Shown here one piece after another: positions 34,762 through 43,413 of a DNA stretch of 64,000 nucleotides (its first letter is position 1; the number at the start of each line of letters is the position of its first letter). The stretch spans positions 28,788 through 92,787 of the forward strand of contig NZ_CANNCR010000015.1 in assembly GCF_947503125.1 (NCBI RefSeq). Direction: 5' to 3'. Below the pieces are notes generated by a model. That model did no database searches. It was given only the letters and a program-made list of their open reading frames with translations, and was not told the origin of the DNA. The position numbers and the translations under genes are program-made. The stretch is from an uncultured Metabacillus sp. (GTDB taxonomy: Bacteria > Bacillota > Bacilli > Bacillales > Bacillaceae).

Positions 34762-35355
34762 TTATTTTGTCAGTAATGCTTTCATATCCTCTATGATTTG
34801 ATCATATGGAGGATTTTCAACTCCACTATAATCCTTCATAACGATTCCATTTTGATCAATTAAATAAAAGCTTGTTCCGTGGAGAACTTGATCGGAATTC
34901 GACGGTTTTTGAACAATGGTTTTAAAGCTTTCCATGGCGAAATCCTCAATTTCCTTTTGTGAGTAACCAGTTAAAAAGCTCCAATTATCAAATGTGATGG
35001 AATAAGGTGATGCAAACTCTTTCAATTTATTAGGTGTATCCGTTTCTGGGTCCACACTGAAAGAGATAATCTTTGCATTTAAATCTTCTGCTTTCATTCG
35101 ATTTTGAATTTCTTTCATATGTGCAGTCATTGGCGGACAAACCGTTTCACAACTGGTAAAAATAAAGTTGGCGATCCAAACTTCCCCTTTTAAACTCTCT
35201 AATGAAACTTTTTGTCCATCCTGATTTTTGTATGAAAATGACTGCACCTCATAATTTAAAGGATCTTTTATTGGAGACTCACTTCCACATGCTGAGATCA
35301 TCACCATGACAATAGCTGAAATGGCAAATACAAGACATTGTTTTATTTTCTTCAA
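34762..35355 (-). CDS. ypmQ: SCO-family thioredoxin-like lipoprotein YpmQ
   Basis: 197 residues from TTG 35355 (AAGGGTGA at 7-nt spacing); a GTG six codons upstream is the alternative. Lipobox ISAC (Cys23). Thioredoxin fold with copper-binding SCETVCPP (Cys69, Cys73) and the distal His in VLHGTSFYLI. SCO proteins deliver copper to cytochrome oxidase subunit II or act as thiol reductases outside the membrane. B. subtilis has this second Sco-like protein in the ypm cluster besides YpmQ/BsSco usage; the assignment rests on position and motif. Confidence 0.85.
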   Translation of the reverse strand: MKKIKQCLVFAISAIVMVMISACGSESPIKDPLNYEVQSFSYKNQDGQKVSLESLKGEVWIANFIFTSCETVCPPMTAHMKEIQNRMKAEDLNAKIISFSVDPETDTPNKLKEFASPYSITFDNWSFLTGYSQKEIEDFAMESFKTIVQKPSNSDQVLHGTSFYLIDQNGIVMKDYSGVENPPYDQIIEDMKALLTK

Positions 35356-35590
35356 TTGATCTTCACCCTTCACTTTTCATTACCTTGTAAAAGTGTACCA
35401 AATTAACTTCCTTAATAAAAGGTGAAGCATGTGAAGATTTTATGTCATAACTGCGATTACCCCTCACCACCTTGTTATAAATTTGTGATGTTAAATTATA
35501 TGTTATGAATATCCAGTTATTTCAAAACTTGGCTGGTTTTATGTAGGACAAATCTTGAAAGACTCTTAGGTAGGCAAACAAAAAATGAAG

Positions 35591-35630
35591 AAGCCGCCTC
35601 AAAAAGGGGGAGCTTCTTTTGAGGCGGCTT
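35591..35630. repeat. near-perfect inverted repeat AAGCCGCCTCAAAA / TTTTGAGGCGGCTT
   Basis: Arms of 14-15 bp with a G-rich loop, followed by GAATTCTTTTT. GC-rich stem in an AT-rich gap; terminator-like and similar in layout to the GGCTGTCTCAAA family. Confidence 0.6.
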
Positions 35631-35721
35631 GAATTCTTTTTCTCTGCATAATAAATAAATCCATCGTATCTGGGCCAGTATATGTTTGAAATTAAAGGGG
35701 GTTATACAATATTCGAAAAAA

Positions 35722-35832
35722 GGGGCTGTCTCAAAGGATCTTCCCTCCAAATGACACCATAGACTAACCTAGCAGGAAGTCCTTTAATGCAAACGGTGTT
35801 CCAGTGGAGGGTTACCCTTTTGAGACAGCCCC
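35722..35832. repeat. 111-bp palindromic element with GGGGCTGTCTCAAA ends
   Basis: Left GGGGCTGTCTCAAAGG then TTCCCTCCA; right TGGAGGG then CCCTTTTGAGACAGCCCC. Inner arms GACACC / GGTGT continue the dyad. Size, terminal inverted repeats and intergenic position suggest a miniature element or a long folded RNA end. Confidence 0.7.
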
Positions 35833-35845
35833 ATTGTTTCTTGTA

Positions 35846-36097
35846 CTACGCATTGTTTTTCAAAATATAGGATCCAAAAATCGCCTCATAATCAGGCCAT
35901 TTAATCACCTTTTTTAAGTAGTCTTTAAATGAGTAAATACTTTTAGGGTGTTTCTGAGCATAAATGCTCGTTAAAAACGTTTGTAAACGGATTTGAAGCA
36001 TGAAACGGTATTTGTTATCTTCCTCCAATACTGGGATATCAGTAATTTTTACCTTCTGTCCATTCATCAGCTTGAACTCTAGGCTTTTTAATAACAA
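35846..36097 (-). CDS. ypmP: YpmP-like protein
   Basis: 83 residues, TTG start at 36097 behind GAGGATTGATAAC. MLLKSLEFKLMNGQKVKITD, helical and basic C-terminus (YSFKDYLKKVIKWPDYEAIF). Same length and location (between ypmQ and ilvA) as B. subtilis YpmP. Function unknown. Confidence 0.65.
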   Translation of the reverse strand: MLLKSLEFKLMNGQKVKITDIPVLEEDNKYRFMLQIRLQTFLTSIYAQKHPKSIYSFKDYLKKVIKWPDYEAIFGSYILKNNA

Positions 36098-36268
36098 GTT
36101 ATCAATCCTCTTTTTTACCCGTTTCCTATATTATACCCCAAGTTATTAATGAAGTCTGTCTAAATATGTCGTGTTTAAAGATTTTTTTACCGGTAATGGT
36201 AAGTTATCGTTTTATTTTGCGATGATATTTAGGAAGTTCGTGAGACTTCTGATGCATCAAATTGAAAA

Positions 36269-36305
36269 GAGAGACTCCGGATGTTCAGAGTGCTAAAGAG
36301 TCTCC
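36269..36305 (-). terminator. ilvA terminator
   Basis: GGAGACTC / GAGTCTCTC arms with an inner dyad (CACTCTGAACATCCGGAGT region) and TTTTC on the minus strand, about 32 bp past the stop. Confidence 0.6.
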
Positions 36306-36336
36306 CTAGAATTAACCAAGAATTTTAACAAGTCGT

Positions 36337-37605
36337 TTAAATCAGTAAATGAAATAAATTGCTGTCTTTATTTACCTCTGTAAAATAGAAGCCTTTTTTC
36401 TTCATTCTTTGAACTAATGGACCATAATCTTCCCGCTGTTTTAATTCAATTCCGACTAAGGCAGGACCATTATCCTTGTTGTTCTTTTTCGTATATTCAA
36501 AACGACTGATATCATCATTTGGTCCAAGAACTTCATCTAAAAATTCTCTAAGTGCACCGGCACGCTGAGGAAAGTTTACAATAAAATAATGCTGTAAGCC
36601 TTCATAAATCATCGAGCGCTCTTTAATTTCCTGCATTCTGCCAATATCATTATTACCACCGCTAACAACACATACAACGTTTTTCCCTTTAATTTGTTCA
36701 CCTAATAAATCAAGCCCAGCAATGGACATCGCACCTGCTGGCTCTGCAACAACTGCATTTTCATTATATAACTCAAGAATTGTTGTACAAATCTTCCCTT
36801 CAGGCACAAGCAATACCTCATCGACAACCTCCTTACAAATTTCAAAGGTTTTATCGCCGATTCTTTTAACAGCCGCTCCGTCAACAAATTTATCAATTTC
36901 ATCAAGTGAGACAACTTGATCCTCGATTTTTGATTTAAATAATGATGGAGCACCCTCCGGCTCGACCCCAATCATTTTTGTTGAAGGAGAAATGCTTCTA
37001 AAATAAGTACCTAATCCAGAAATTAAACCTCCGCCTCCGACACTAGCTACGACGAAATCAATTTCAACATCAATATCATTTAAAATTTCAACCGCAACGG
37101 TACCTTGCCCTGCGATGACATCCACATCATCAAATGGATGAATAAATGTCCGATTTTCTTGCTCACAGCACTCTACAGCTTTTTGATAGGCATCATCAAA
37201 TGTATCTCCTGTTAAGATAATATCAACATATTCTTTACCAAATAATTCAACTTGTGAAACCTTCTGGCGCGGAGTTGTAGAAGGCATAAAAATTTTACCG
37301 TGAATTTTTAATTGGCGACAGGAATATGCGACACCTTGTGCATGATTCCCTGCACTTGCACAAACAATGCCATTAACAGTTTGTCCTTCATCGAGCTGTT
37401 TAATCTTATTAAATGCTCCGCGAATTTTAAACGAGCGTACAACCTGCAAATCCTCACGCTTTAAATAAACATTACATTGGTATTTATCTGAAAGCTGTTC
37501 ATTCTTTTGCAAGGGTGTATGGGTAACAACATCCTTTAACAAATGATGCGCTTTTAAAATATCCTCAACATATACCTTCTGTAATTCATTGATAGTTTGC
37601 TTCAT
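36337..37605 (-). CDS. ilvA: threonine dehydratase, biosynthetic
   Basis: 422 residues from ATG 37605 (AAAGGG at 8 nt); a GTG two codons earlier is too close to it. PLP enzyme converting threonine to 2-oxobutanoate for isoleucine synthesis. PLP Lys in SFKIRGAFNK, Gly loop SVGGGGLISG, and one C-terminal regulatory ACT-like domain (about 335-422, FPQRAGALREFLDEV), as in the B. subtilis enzyme. Monocistronic. No T-box leader is visible upstream. Confidence 0.93.
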   Translation of the reverse strand: MKQTINELQKVYVEDILKAHHLLKDVVTHTPLQKNEQLSDKYQCNVYLKREDLQVVRSFKIRGAFNKIKQLDEGQTVNGIVCASAGNHAQGVAYSCRQLKIHGKIFMPSTTPRQKVSQVELFGKEYVDIILTGDTFDDAYQKAVECCEQENRTFIHPFDDVDVIAGQGTVAVEILNDIDVEIDFVVASVGGGGLISGLGTYFRSISPSTKMIGVEPEGAPSLFKSKIEDQVVSLDEIDKFVDGAAVKRIGDKTFEICKEVVDEVLLVPEGKICTTILELYNENAVVAEPAGAMSIAGLDLLGEQIKGKNVVCVVSGGNNDIGRMQEIKERSMIYEGLQHYFIVNFPQRAGALREFLDEVLGPNDDISRFEYTKKNNKDNGPALVGIELKQREDYGPLVQRMKKKGFYFTEVNKDSNLFHLLI

Positions 37606-37831
37606 GTTCACGACCCTTTCAACTGCTTGTTAATAAGAAATTATATCATGAATATTCAAAATATAAAGGAATTATTGAAAAGTTTTATTTAAATTCAAAA
37701 TGTAACAGCTTTCATAAATCATAGAATTTGGAAGCTTGCTTGATTATACAATATTCTATAAACTAAGTAATAAATGGTCTTTTTAAAAAGGTTTAAAATT
37801 TTAAAAGACCCTTTAATGAAAGGGGACTCAT

Positions 37832-38473
37832 ATGGCAAATACACATACATTTTCAAAAGGAGAAGAAATTGCCAATTCTATTACGCACGGAATTGGTGGA
37901 ATATTAAGCATGGCAGCTCTTGTAGTCTTGATTGTCTTTTCTTCAATATATGGAACTGCTTGGCATATTGTAAGCTTTACTATTTTTGGGATAACTATGC
38001 TGCTTTTATATACTGCATCTACCCTTGTTCATAGCTTTCCAGCAGGAAAGGCAAAAGATTTTTTTGAAGTACTTGATCACTCCGCCATATACTTTTTTAT
38101 CGCTGGAACCTATACACCCTTTTTATTTATTGCTGTTAAGGGCTGGATTGGCTGGACATTGTTCGGAATTGTATGGGGACTTGCTATTGCCGGGACAATC
38201 TTTAAAGCGTTTTTTGTTAAAAAATTTGTATTCCTTTCCACCGTTATGTATGTCATTATGGGATGGTTAATTGTATTTGCTTGGAATGATATTACAACAA
38301 ATATTGCTGCTAATGGGGTTATCTTGTTAGTTATTGGAGGAGTCCTTTATACAATCGGTGCCGTCTTCTACGTATGGAGAGGATTTAAATATCATCACGC
38401 TGTTTGGCATCTGTTTGTATTAGCAGGTTCAGTCTTTCACTTTTTTTCAATTCTTTTCTATCTATTACCATAA
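37832..38473 (+). CDS. yplQ: hemolysin III / PAQR-family membrane protein YplQ
   Basis: 213 residues, seven membrane helices. EEIANSITHGIGGILSMAAL, FEVLDHSAIYFFIAGTYTPF and HAVWHLFVLAGSVFHFFSI hold the Ser/Asp/His metal residues conserved in the PAQR superfamily. Despite the name these are probably lipid hydrolases (ceramidase-like) or membrane homeostasis proteins. ATG follows AAAGGGGACTCAT. Confidence 0.88.
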   Translation: MANTHTFSKGEEIANSITHGIGGILSMAALVVLIVFSSIYGTAWHIVSFTIFGITMLLLYTASTLVHSFPAGKAKDFFEVLDHSAIYFFIAGTYTPFLFIAVKGWIGWTLFGIVWGLAIAGTIFKAFFVKKFVFLSTVMYVIMGWLIVFAWNDITTNIAANGVILLVIGGVLYTIGAVFYVWRGFKYHHAVWHLFVLAGSVFHFFSILFYLLP

Positions 38474-38475
38474 AC

Positions 38476-38558
38476 AAAAAGCAGACTCATTCAATACCAT
38501 GCTCGCTCTTGACCCATCCAAGGATATAAGCGAGCATGTTTTATAGAGTCTGCTTTTT
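38476..38558. terminator. nested bidirectional hairpin between yplQ and dfrA
   Basis: Outer arms AAAAAGCAGACTC / GAGTCTGCTTTTT and inner arms CATGCTCGCT / AGCGAGCATG, both perfect. It ends 5 bp from the dfrA stop. Confidence 0.8.
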
Positions 38559-38562
38559 AAAC

Positions 38563-39054
38563 TTATTTTTTTATTTTCTCATAAACGACAAAATCAAAAT
38601 CGTAAGGGTTTTTTTCATCTTTTATACCTGGTTCCTTAGTGATCACTTTCCATTCCTCATCATCTGTTTGTGGAAAGTATGTATCACCTTCAAACTCATG
38701 ATAGATATGTGTGATGTATAAACGATCTGAATAAGGCAGGGTTTCTTTAAAAATTTCAGATCCTCCGATTACAAAGATTTCTTCCTCACAATTTTTAGCA
38801 AGTTCGAGGAATTCTTCAATGGAGTGAAGAATCTTGCAACCATCACATGAAAAATTTTTGTCTCTAGTAATAATAATATTTTCCCTGCCAGGTAATGGTT
38901 TACCAATCGATTCAAACGTTTTTCGACCCATGACAATTTTATGATTCATTGTCACTCGCTTGAAATAGGCCAAATCTTGAGGCAAATGCCATGGGAGCTG
39001 GTTATTCCTTCCGATTAATCGGTTCTTATCCATTGCATATAATAAAGAAATCAC
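38563..39054 (-). CDS. dfrA: dihydrofolate reductase
   Basis: 163 residues. [20 protein letters not shown] with [12 protein letters not shown] (catalytic acid Asp), VMGRKTFES, and IGGSEIF. Reduces dihydrofolate produced by thymidylate synthase, just upstream. GTG start overlaps the thyB TGA (GTGA, 4 nt), so the two are translationally coupled. Confidence 0.95.
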   Translation of the reverse strand: MISLLYAMDKNRLIGRNNQLPWHLPQDLAYFKRVTMNHKIVMGRKTFESIGKPLPGRENIIITRDKNFSCDGCKILHSIEEFLELAKNCEEEIFVIGGSEIFKETLPYSDRLYITHIYHEFEGDTYFPQTDDEEWKVITKEPGIKDEKNPYDFDFVVYEKIKK

Positions 39055-39845
39055 ACGCTTACAGCTCCTTTAATATGTGGATGTGGATCATAGTCTTCAA
39101 TTGAAAAATCTTCAAATTTGAAGTCAAAAATCGATGTAACTTCTTTGTTGATTTTTAAGGTTGGCAAAGGTCTTGGCTCTCTTTGCAATTGCTCTTTTAC
39201 TTGATCTAAATGGTTTAAGTAAATATGGACATCGCCAAAGGTATGAATAAATTCTCCTACCTTTAAATTTGTTGCCTGCGCCATCATATGGACCAACAGT
39301 GCGTATGAAGCGATGTTAAATGGTACACCTAAAAAGACATCTGCGGAACGCTGATAAAGCTGGCAAGATAACTTGCCTTCTGCTACATAGAATTGAAAGA
39401 AGCAATGACATGGCGGTAATGCCATTTGTTCAACATCAGCTACATTCCAGGCAGACACGATTAATCTCCTTGAATCTGGATTGTTTTTTATTTGATTAAC
39501 AACATTGGTAATCTGGTCAATCGTAGAACCGTCTTTTGCCGGCCATGATCGCCATTGGTGGCCATAAACAGGGCCTAGCTCACCATTTTCGTCTGCCCAT
39601 TCATTCCAAATTCGCACACCATTTTCTTGAAGATATTTGACATTCGTATCCCCTTTTAAAAACCAAAGCAATTCATGGATTATGGATTTCGTGTGAAGTT
39701 TCTTGGTTGTCATTAACGGAAATCCTTCTTGAAGATTAAATCTCATTTGATAGCCAAACGTACTAATTGTACCTGTACCAGTACGGTCCTCTTTTTTTAC
39801 CCCGTTCTCAAGTACATGCTTGCATAAATCTAAATATTGCTTCAT
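39051..39845 (-). CDS. thyB: thymidylate synthase ThyB (folate/ThyA family)
   Basis: 264 residues, the length of B. subtilis ThyB. Catalytic Cys in [25 protein letters not shown], and the dUMP-binding [19 protein letters not shown]. Makes dTMP from dUMP. First gene of the thyB-dfrA pair; ATG follows AAGGGAAGTGGCAAA. Confidence 0.95.
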   Translation of the reverse strand: MKQYLDLCKHVLENGVKKEDRTGTGTISTFGYQMRFNLQEGFPLMTTKKLHTKSIIHELLWFLKGDTNVKYLQENGVRIWNEWADENGELGPVYGHQWRSWPAKDGSTIDQITNVVNQIKNNPDSRRLIVSAWNVADVEQMALPPCHCFFQFYVAEGKLSCQLYQRSADVFLGVPFNIASYALLVHMMAQATNLKVGEFIHTFGDVHIYLNHLDQVKEQLQREPRPLPTLKINKEVTSIFDFKFEDFSIEDYDPHPHIKGAVSV

Positions 39846-39911
39846 TTTGCCACTTCCCTTACATAAACTACTTCATGTATTTTACCATTATTTATTGAGA
39901 ATACCATAGTG

Positions 39912-40628
39912 TTACCTGAGACGTTTTTCTGCTTGATTTTCTAATGTTTGGATAAACCATGAAGTCATCGGCGCCTTTTTATTAAGGATGGATCTTGTAT
40001 CTTCACTGAAATAGTACATAGCAAATGTTTCTGCAAAATACTCTTCAGGAAAATTTCGAAAATAAGATTGGAGTGGGAATAACTGGCCAACCTCCTGCTT
40101 CCAAATGGAAAGAAATTTAGGGTCTTTACGGATATAATGAAAGACGTAACGATCAATAGCATGTGCCATTTCATGAAGTTCAAGGGAAACCGATCCATGT
40201 CCCTTTCCATATTCACTATGGCCAATCTTGGCATATACAACTCTATCTACACTCATCCCAGGAACTTGATTCCAGCTCGGATCAGAGTCAGAATAGCCCC
40301 TTGGTTTTGTATCTTTCAGACTGCTTAATCCATTTTGGTTTGTTAACGATCCATTAAACAATTTTATTTGAATATTTTCATTTGCTGCAAGGATCAAGAT
40401 ATTTTCATCTATTTTTTGTAAATTATGAATCATAATAAGTGCATCTTCTTCAGAAAAAGATGTTTCTGGGAGTAAGACCATTTCTCCCAATATCGGTTTG
40501 GTTAACACTTCTTCAGCTGAAGCAAAGGAATAGGAGGAAAGCGGTATCCCCTCAGGAGATGCAAGTACTAAATGATAAAAAGGGGCCCAGATAAGCGATA
40601 CCAGAAGGAAAATCATACCCTTTTTCAT
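39912..40628 (-). CDS. secreted ATLF/PPEP-like zinc metalloprotease
   Basis: 238 residues from ATG 40628 (MKKGMIFLLVSLIWAPFYHL), with GAGAGG 9 nt upstream; the frame extends 24 codons further without a ribosome binding site. A signal peptide is followed by one domain with the zinc motif HEMAHAID and, about 40 residues later, EEYFAETFAMYY supplying the third ligand Glu and a Tyr. This pattern and size match the anthrax-lethal-factor-like (ATLF) group that includes the Pro-Pro endopeptidases PPEP-1/2. Inserted between thyB and ypjP. Substrate unknown. Confidence 0.8.
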   Translation of the reverse strand: MKKGMIFLLVSLIWAPFYHLVLASPEGIPLSSYSFASAEEVLTKPILGEMVLLPETSFSEEDALIMIHNLQKIDENILILAANENIQIKLFNGSLTNQNGLSSLKDTKPRGYSDSDPSWNQVPGMSVDRVVYAKIGHSEYGKGHGSVSLELHEMAHAIDRYVFHYIRKDPKFLSIWKQEVGQLFPLQSYFRNFPEEYFAETFAMYYFSEDTRSILNKKAPMTSWFIQTLENQAEKRLR

Positions 40629-40804
40629 GATGTACATCCTCTCAGGTGAAATAAATAATATGACTGGTAGATTTATTAAATTGAGGCGTTTAAGCCACAC
40701 AAAAATGGCTGTCAGCTTTAAACTATACCTCTACAATTCTTTTACTCTATCATACCATATATAGGTCTATTAAACTATCTTTCACATTCTACCTGACGGC
40801 ATAT

Positions 40805-40836
40805 AAAAAAGCACGCTATAATACAACGTGCTTTTT
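40805..40836 (-). terminator. ypjP terminator
   Basis: AAAAAGCACG / CGTGCTTTTT, 26 bp past the ypjP stop, T tracts on both strands. Confidence 0.75.
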
Positions 40837-40861
40837 CGTATCGCTTATTTATCATTTTTAC

Positions 40862-41464
40862 TTAATTAACATAACTCATCCAATTTGGCGGGGTATTTTT
40901 ATCCCAATAAATACTTCCTAAATCTTTATGGGATTGGAAAGAATCATGGTACGTATGATAATGGAAATTAAACCAATAGCCTTCTAAAGGACGGTTTTCT
41001 CTTCGAACATGAAAACGAAGGACATCCTCACCAGTCTCCGTATTATAAATATGGAAGATTTTTTCGCTCGTTCCGCCAGATGGTTTTGAAACAGCGAGCT
41101 GTTGGAATAATTCGTCATCTTCTACATTTAAATAATATGTAATGATTTCTTCCATTTTTGGAAAAATCACTTCTTTAAATTCATCTTCAATCACACCGCT
41201 AATTTTATCTCCAAATTTACTAAAGGATTTTTCTTCTGCTTCTAACAGAATGGTCGAAATAACTTGTTCCTTTGAAGGTGGAAGCTGGTCTACTTCAACG
41301 ACAGTAGCGGCAGATTGCTCTACGCTTTCATCTTTAAGCGGAGATTTTGAAACAGTATCCTCTGCAGGCTTTTCCTGTACGGCTAAAGAGGCAGGAGGTG
41401 TTACAAGTCCAAAGGTGGCGATCGAAAATAAAATGACGAGTGATTTTCTTAACCATTTATTCAT
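40862..41464 (-). CDS. ypjP: YpjP family secreted protein
   Basis: 200 residues from ATG 41464 (MNKWLRKSLVILFSIATFGL). Signal peptide, a Pro/Glu/Ser-rich linker, then a conserved domain with ENRPLEGYWFNFHYHTYHDS and GSIYWDKNTPPNWMS. Resembles B. subtilis YpjP, which also lies next to thyB. Function unknown. It carries Pro-Pro pairs (LPPS at about 61-64, TPPN near the end), of interest because a PPEP-like protease is encoded next to it. Confidence 0.8.
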   Translation of the reverse strand: MNKWLRKSLVILFSIATFGLVTPPASLAVQEKPAEDTVSKSPLKDESVEQSAATVVEVDQLPPSKEQVISTILLEAEEKSFSKFGDKISGVIEDEFKEVIFPKMEEIITYYLNVEDDELFQQLAVSKPSGGTSEKIFHIYNTETGEDVLRFHVRRENRPLEGYWFNFHYHTYHDSFQSHKDLGSIYWDKNTPPNWMSYVN

Positions 41465-41660
41465 ACCCGTTCTTCCTTCCAAGGATTCTAGTATACTAAC
41501 AATCTTAACATATACCTACTAGGATGAATATATCAAATTCATTACAATTTTGAACAAACCTATATTATTGTAAACGATTGCCCTTTTAATAAATGGAAAA
41601 AACGTTTAAAATAAGTTGTACGTACGCATATTAAGGATATTACAATAGGAGGGCTAATTG

Positions 41661-41738
41661 ATGAGCTATGACACAATTTTCTTTATTGGCTGCTTTATAA
41701 CACTTGCCTATTTTATTTATGTAGAAATTACAGACTAA
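41661..41738 (+). CDS. 25-aa single-helix membrane microprotein
   Basis: ATG at 41661 behind AATAGGAGGGCTAATTG: MSYDTIFFIGCFITLAYFIY then VEITD. One membrane helix with acidic ends, the layout of small complex-associated peptides. It is followed 3 bp later by a perfect 24-bp terminator stem, which supports expression. Partner unknown. Confidence 0.6.
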   Translation: MSYDTIFFIGCFITLAYFIYVEITD

Positions 41739-41741
41739 ATT

Positions 41742-41802
41742 ACATAACAGCGTAAAAACGGGTGCCAGCACATTGAGAGCACCCGTTTTTACGCTGTTAT
41801 GT
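41742..41802. terminator. perfect 24-bp inverted-repeat bidirectional terminator
   Basis: Arms at 41742-41765 and 41779-41802 are exact reverse complements (inner part AAAAACGGGTGC / GCACCCGTTTTT), loop 13 nt. The stop codon of the minus-strand gene at 41797 lies inside the right arm. Confidence 0.88.
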
Positions 41803-41928
41803 TCTTTTTGTTTTCTTTCTAGCTGAATCCAGCTGTTTGCCCTTTGTTTCATTCATAGTAGTTCCCTGCCCCTCAACGTTAGGAGAACTTAAGCCTGTTC
41901 TTGAAGGATCTTTTCTTCTTTTTGGCAT
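41797..41928 (-). CDS. YuzL-like small protein
   Basis: 43 residues, ATG at 41928 behind GTGGAGGTGTTGAAG: MPKRRKDPSRTGLSSPNVEG, then a Lys/Thr-rich tail. The K-KDPS-GLSSP-VEG pattern resembles the YuzL family of short Bacillus proteins. Small, basic, unstructured; probably spore-associated. Its frame continues upstream without a ribosome binding site. Confidence 0.65.
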   Translation of the reverse strand: MPKRRKDPSRTGLSSPNVEGQGTTMNETKGKQLDSARKKTKRT

Positions 41929-41963
41929 CTTCAACACCTCCACCCTTTTATCATTTGCTATCG

Positions 41964-42737
41964 CTAAATTTCTATAACGCCATAATGAAATTTTGCTGAT
42001 TTTCGTACTTGGACAGTAAAGCCTAATTCTTGAAATCGACTGCTTTTCCAATGGTCTTTTAATACAATTCTCCGTCTCGCAACTCGTTTCGCTTCCATAA
42101 TTGCTTCTTTTCGGAGCGCTGAAAAATTAGCGACACTTTTTAAAGGTAGGAGCCCAATCGATCCTTCAATCGTTTCTTCAAACATTGGATCAAAATAAAT
42201 AACATCAAATGAATGCTCGGGACATTCGCGTAAATATGATAAATGGTCGCTAATCGTAACATGAATCCGTTTCATCGCTTGATCTAAAACATCTAAGCCT
42301 GTTTCCCATTGTTGCAACCCGTTTTTTACGATATACGCTAAGCTTTTGCTTTCTTCAATACCTTTTACAAAGCCTTTTTCACCAACTACGTAGCTTGCAA
42401 TAATGCTATCTGACGCCAAGCCAAGTGTGCAATCTAAAACGAAATCTCCTTCTTGAAGGCTGCACGCCTCACAAAAAGGATCTGTTTCACCTTTTATAAG
42501 CCTTTTTATCCGAAACATTGCCGAATTTGGATGAAAAAACAAAGGACTGTCTTGACCTAAAACATGAAGCTCTAATCGGTTTTTTCCTACAACAAGGACA
42601 TCTTCTCGATGAGATTTTTTAATATCCGCAACCGCTTGTTTATTTCGCTTTAAAAAATGGCCATTCAATTCAGTTGCGATCTCCATAGCTGTTTGGATCA
42701 AATGAATATCTGGCCTTCCTGAAGTTGTAACAATCAT
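41964..42737 (-). CDS. ypiP: class I SAM-dependent methyltransferase YpiP
   Basis: 257 residues, RsmJ-like: VLDCTLGLASDSIIASYVVG as SAM motif I, then FDVIYFDPMFEE as the (D/N)P catalytic motif and FSALRKEAIMEAKRVARRRI. Suggests an RNA or nucleic-acid methyltransferase. Position next to brxA (yphP) fits B. subtilis ypiP. The substrate is not known to me. Confidence 0.75.
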   Translation of the reverse strand: MIVTTSGRPDIHLIQTAMEIATELNGHFLKRNKQAVADIKKSHREDVLVVGKNRLELHVLGQDSPLFFHPNSAMFRIKRLIKGETDPFCEACSLQEGDFVLDCTLGLASDSIIASYVVGEKGFVKGIEESKSLAYIVKNGLQQWETGLDVLDQAMKRIHVTISDHLSYLRECPEHSFDVIYFDPMFEETIEGSIGLLPLKSVANFSALRKEAIMEAKRVARRRIVLKDHWKSSRFQELGFTVQVRKSAKFHYGVIEI

Positions 42738-42762
42738 TTTTATCTCTACTTTCTTTACATAT

Positions 42763-42888
42763 AAAGAGACTGCCTCAAAACCAAAGGGTCTGCCCCCACG
42801 AACACAATATATAGGATCTTAAGTGAACAAGAATTCTATATACCGGGTTTTGTTGGAGGGGGTCAGACCCTTAAGAGACAGCCTCTTT
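42763..42888. repeat. 126-bp palindromic element, full-length member of the repeat family
   Basis: Terminal arms AAAGAGACTGCCTC / GAGACAGCCTCTTT, then GGGTCTGCCCCC / GGGGGTCAGACCC, then AACACAATATATAGGAT / ATTCTATATACC-TT-GTT around a short loop. It abuts the brxA stop codon and likely ends that transcript. Confidence 0.8.
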
Positions 42889-43322
42889 TAGCAATATTTA
42901 TCAAAGGCATTTTCAAGATTTTGCATGATAGCCTCTATTGAATTTCCTTCAATATCATGACGCGGGATAAAGTGAACCACCTCGCCATCCTTCAATAACG
43001 CCATAGATGGTGATGAAGGTTCATAACCTTTAAAGTATTCTCGCATCTTGCTTGTTGCTTCTTTATCCTGTCCTGCAAATACGGTAATAAGATGATCTGG
43101 TTTTTTCTCAGCATTTAATGCAGACTGAGTAGCTGCAGGACGTGCGAGACCTGCTGCACATCCACATACAGAATTAACAACAACCAGAGTTGTACCTTTT
43201 GCAGTACTCATAAATGCTTCTACTTCCTCCTCAGTTGTCAGCTCTTGAAATCCTGCATTTGTTAATTCTGCTCTCATGGGCATCACAATTTGTCTCATAT
43301 ACTCTTCATATGCCATTGACAT
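42888..43322 (-). CDS. brxA: bacilliredoxin BrxA (YphP)
   Basis: 144 residues, nearly the B. subtilis YphP start (MSMAYEEYMRQIVMPMRAEL). Thioredoxin-like fold with the CGC active site in NSVCGCAAGLARPA. Removes bacillithiol from S-bacillithiolated proteins after oxidative stress; complements the BshB2 gene at 7 kb. ATG follows TCGGAGGAGATTTTTT. Confidence 0.93.
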   Translation of the reverse strand: MSMAYEEYMRQIVMPMRAELTNAGFQELTTEEEVEAFMSTAKGTTLVVVNSVCGCAAGLARPAATQSALNAEKKPDHLITVFAGQDKEATSKMREYFKGYEPSSPSMALLKDGEVVHFIPRHDIEGNSIEAIMQNLENAFDKYC

Positions 43323-43413
43323 AAAAAATCTCCTCCGAATCTTTCTTCAAGTAATTAAAGAATACTATAGAGAGTTTCCCTATGCAAATACTCTTCAGCA
43401 TTTCAAAAAGATT

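Larger units (their letters stand above)
35356..35845. other. repeat-filled gap between ypmQ and ypmP
   Basis: 490 bp without a supported gene. It contains two palindromes: 35591-35630 and 35722-35832. A frame of 77 codons across them is an artefact of the palindromes (no ribosome binding site). Confidence 0.6.

Noticed and set aside
35517..35750. 77-codon minus-strand frame
   Set aside because: It runs through two palindromic elements, has no ribosome binding site and no protein-like composition.
36702..36971. Alternative frames inside ilvA
   Set aside because: Shadows of a well-conserved gene in the main frame.
37606..37831. T-box leader before ilvA
   Set aside because: No T-box sequence, no long leader and no antiterminator-like stems are seen between ilvA and yplQ.
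41803..42051. 84-codon frame extending the YuzL-like gene upstream
   Set aside because: The extension is an out-of-frame reading of the ypiP end; the internal ATG at 41928 has the ribosome binding site.
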